Positions 5,677-5,984 of a DNA stretch of 5,984 bases are shown one piece after another. A program made the position numbers and the translations under genes. Position 1 is the first letter of the stretch. Each line of letters starts with the position of its first letter. Where the stretch lies: the NCBI GenBank assembly GCA_036380435.1, contig DASVES010000180.1, positions 1 to 5,984 on the forward strand. Direction: 5' to 3'. The notes beneath the pieces were generated by a model. It saw only the letters and a program-made list of their open reading frames with translations, made no database searches and had not been told where the DNA came from. Origin of the DNA: DASQDT01 sp036380435 (lineage in GTDB: Bacteria > Acidobacteriota > Blastocatellia > Pyrinomonadales > Pyrinomonadaceae).

Positions 5677-5984
5677 GTGCCTTCCGTGAGCGCACAGGCC
5701 GACACGACGGAGACGGGAGCGCCGGAGGAACGTCCGGCGGTGAGCCTGTGGCGCCAGCCCGACTTCCTCAAATTCTGGCTGGGGATGAACATCAATCTCC
5801 TCGGCAGTCACTTCGGAGGGCTGGCCTACTCGCTCACGGCCGTCGTCCTCCTCAACGCGAGCCCCATGCAGATGGGCCTGCTCAGCGCGACGCGCACGGC
5901 CGCCTCCTTCCTCGTCGGCCCCTTCGCCGGCGTGCTGCTCGACCGCACGCGCCGACGCCCCGTGATTCTCGGCTCCGACCTCGC
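5677..5984 (+). CDS. MFS transporter, N-terminal part (MFS_3/EntS-like), runs off the window
   Basis: The frame is open from 5614 to the right edge; 102 residues are visible from GTG 5677. A hydrophilic lead (1-22) is followed by SLWRQPDFLKFWLGMN (23-38), the typical entry to the first helix. Helix 1 spans about 33-58 (INLLGSHFGGLAYSLTAVVLL) and helix 2 about 66-88 (MGLLSATRTAASFLVGPFAG). GVLLDRTRRRPVILG (85-99) is the MFS motif A loop between helices 2 and 3. This pattern matches the 12-helix MFS_3 group, proton-coupled inner-membrane exporters of siderophores, drugs or metabolites; substrate unknown. The start is uncertain. GTG 5677 has GAGGGAG about 12 bases upstream. GTG 5740 (MSLWRQ) has the stronger GGAGGA (5724-5729) ten bases upstream. 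Coding-like codon use from 5677 favours the longer form slightly. It is divergent from galE (141-base gap). Confidence 0.82.
   Translation, partial: MPSVSAQADTTETGAPEERPAVSLWRQPDFLKFWLGMNINLLGSHFGGLAYSLTAVVLLNASPMQMGLLSATRTAASFLVGPFAGVLLDRTRRRPVILGSDL

Overview
This is a GC-rich bacterial window (5,984 bases) with tightly packed genes. It looks chromosomal. The mix of genes suggests Acidobacteriota, probably the Blastocatellia/Pyrinomonadales group: a secreted PQQ-like beta-propeller protein starting NWPSFRG, a DinB-fold protein, a YceH/DUF480 protein, a GalE of the RRAGDPAVL type and an MFS exporter. This placement is inferred from remembered family distributions, not from a marker gene. No rRNA, tRNA, CRISPR array, transposase, phage gene or complete insertion sequence is visible.

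Layout. Bases 1-221 hold a possible 3' end of an upstream gene and a strong 24-bp-arm stem-loop (79-158). Next, on the + strand, comes a PfkB-family sugar kinase (likely 222-1172, TTG start). A small coiled-coil protein (1242-1673, +) follows, with an extended -10 promoter motif almost touching its start codon. Four genes then run leftward on the - strand, in transcription order: galE (4550-5536), yceH (3756-4439), a DinB-fold protein (3113-3658) and a secreted beta-propeller protein (1731-3116). A partial MFS transporter (from about 5677, +) diverges from galE and runs off the right edge.

How the genes relate. The DinB and beta-propeller genes overlap by 4 bases (ATGA), and the ribosome binding site of the second lies in the last codons of the first, so they are probably co-translated. 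galE and yceH point the same way but are separated by a 30-bp perfect inverted repeat built of GTGATGA/GTGATAA heptamers. Transcription may therefore be partly uncoupled there. An extended -10 (TGCTAGAAT) sits upstream of galE. The genes do not form one recognisable pathway. GalE supplies UDP-galactose or UDP-GalNAc for surface polysaccharide, and the others look like independent housekeeping or accessory functions.

I find no convincing new multi-gene system. The best leads are small: two different stem-loop elements, each inserted just 5' of a start codon and both read through in frame by an over-long ORF; an almost leaderless promoter arrangement; a tandem duplication at the start of the beta-propeller gene; and recent internal duplication in the coiled-coil gene. 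No gene-free stretch exceeds 300 bases.
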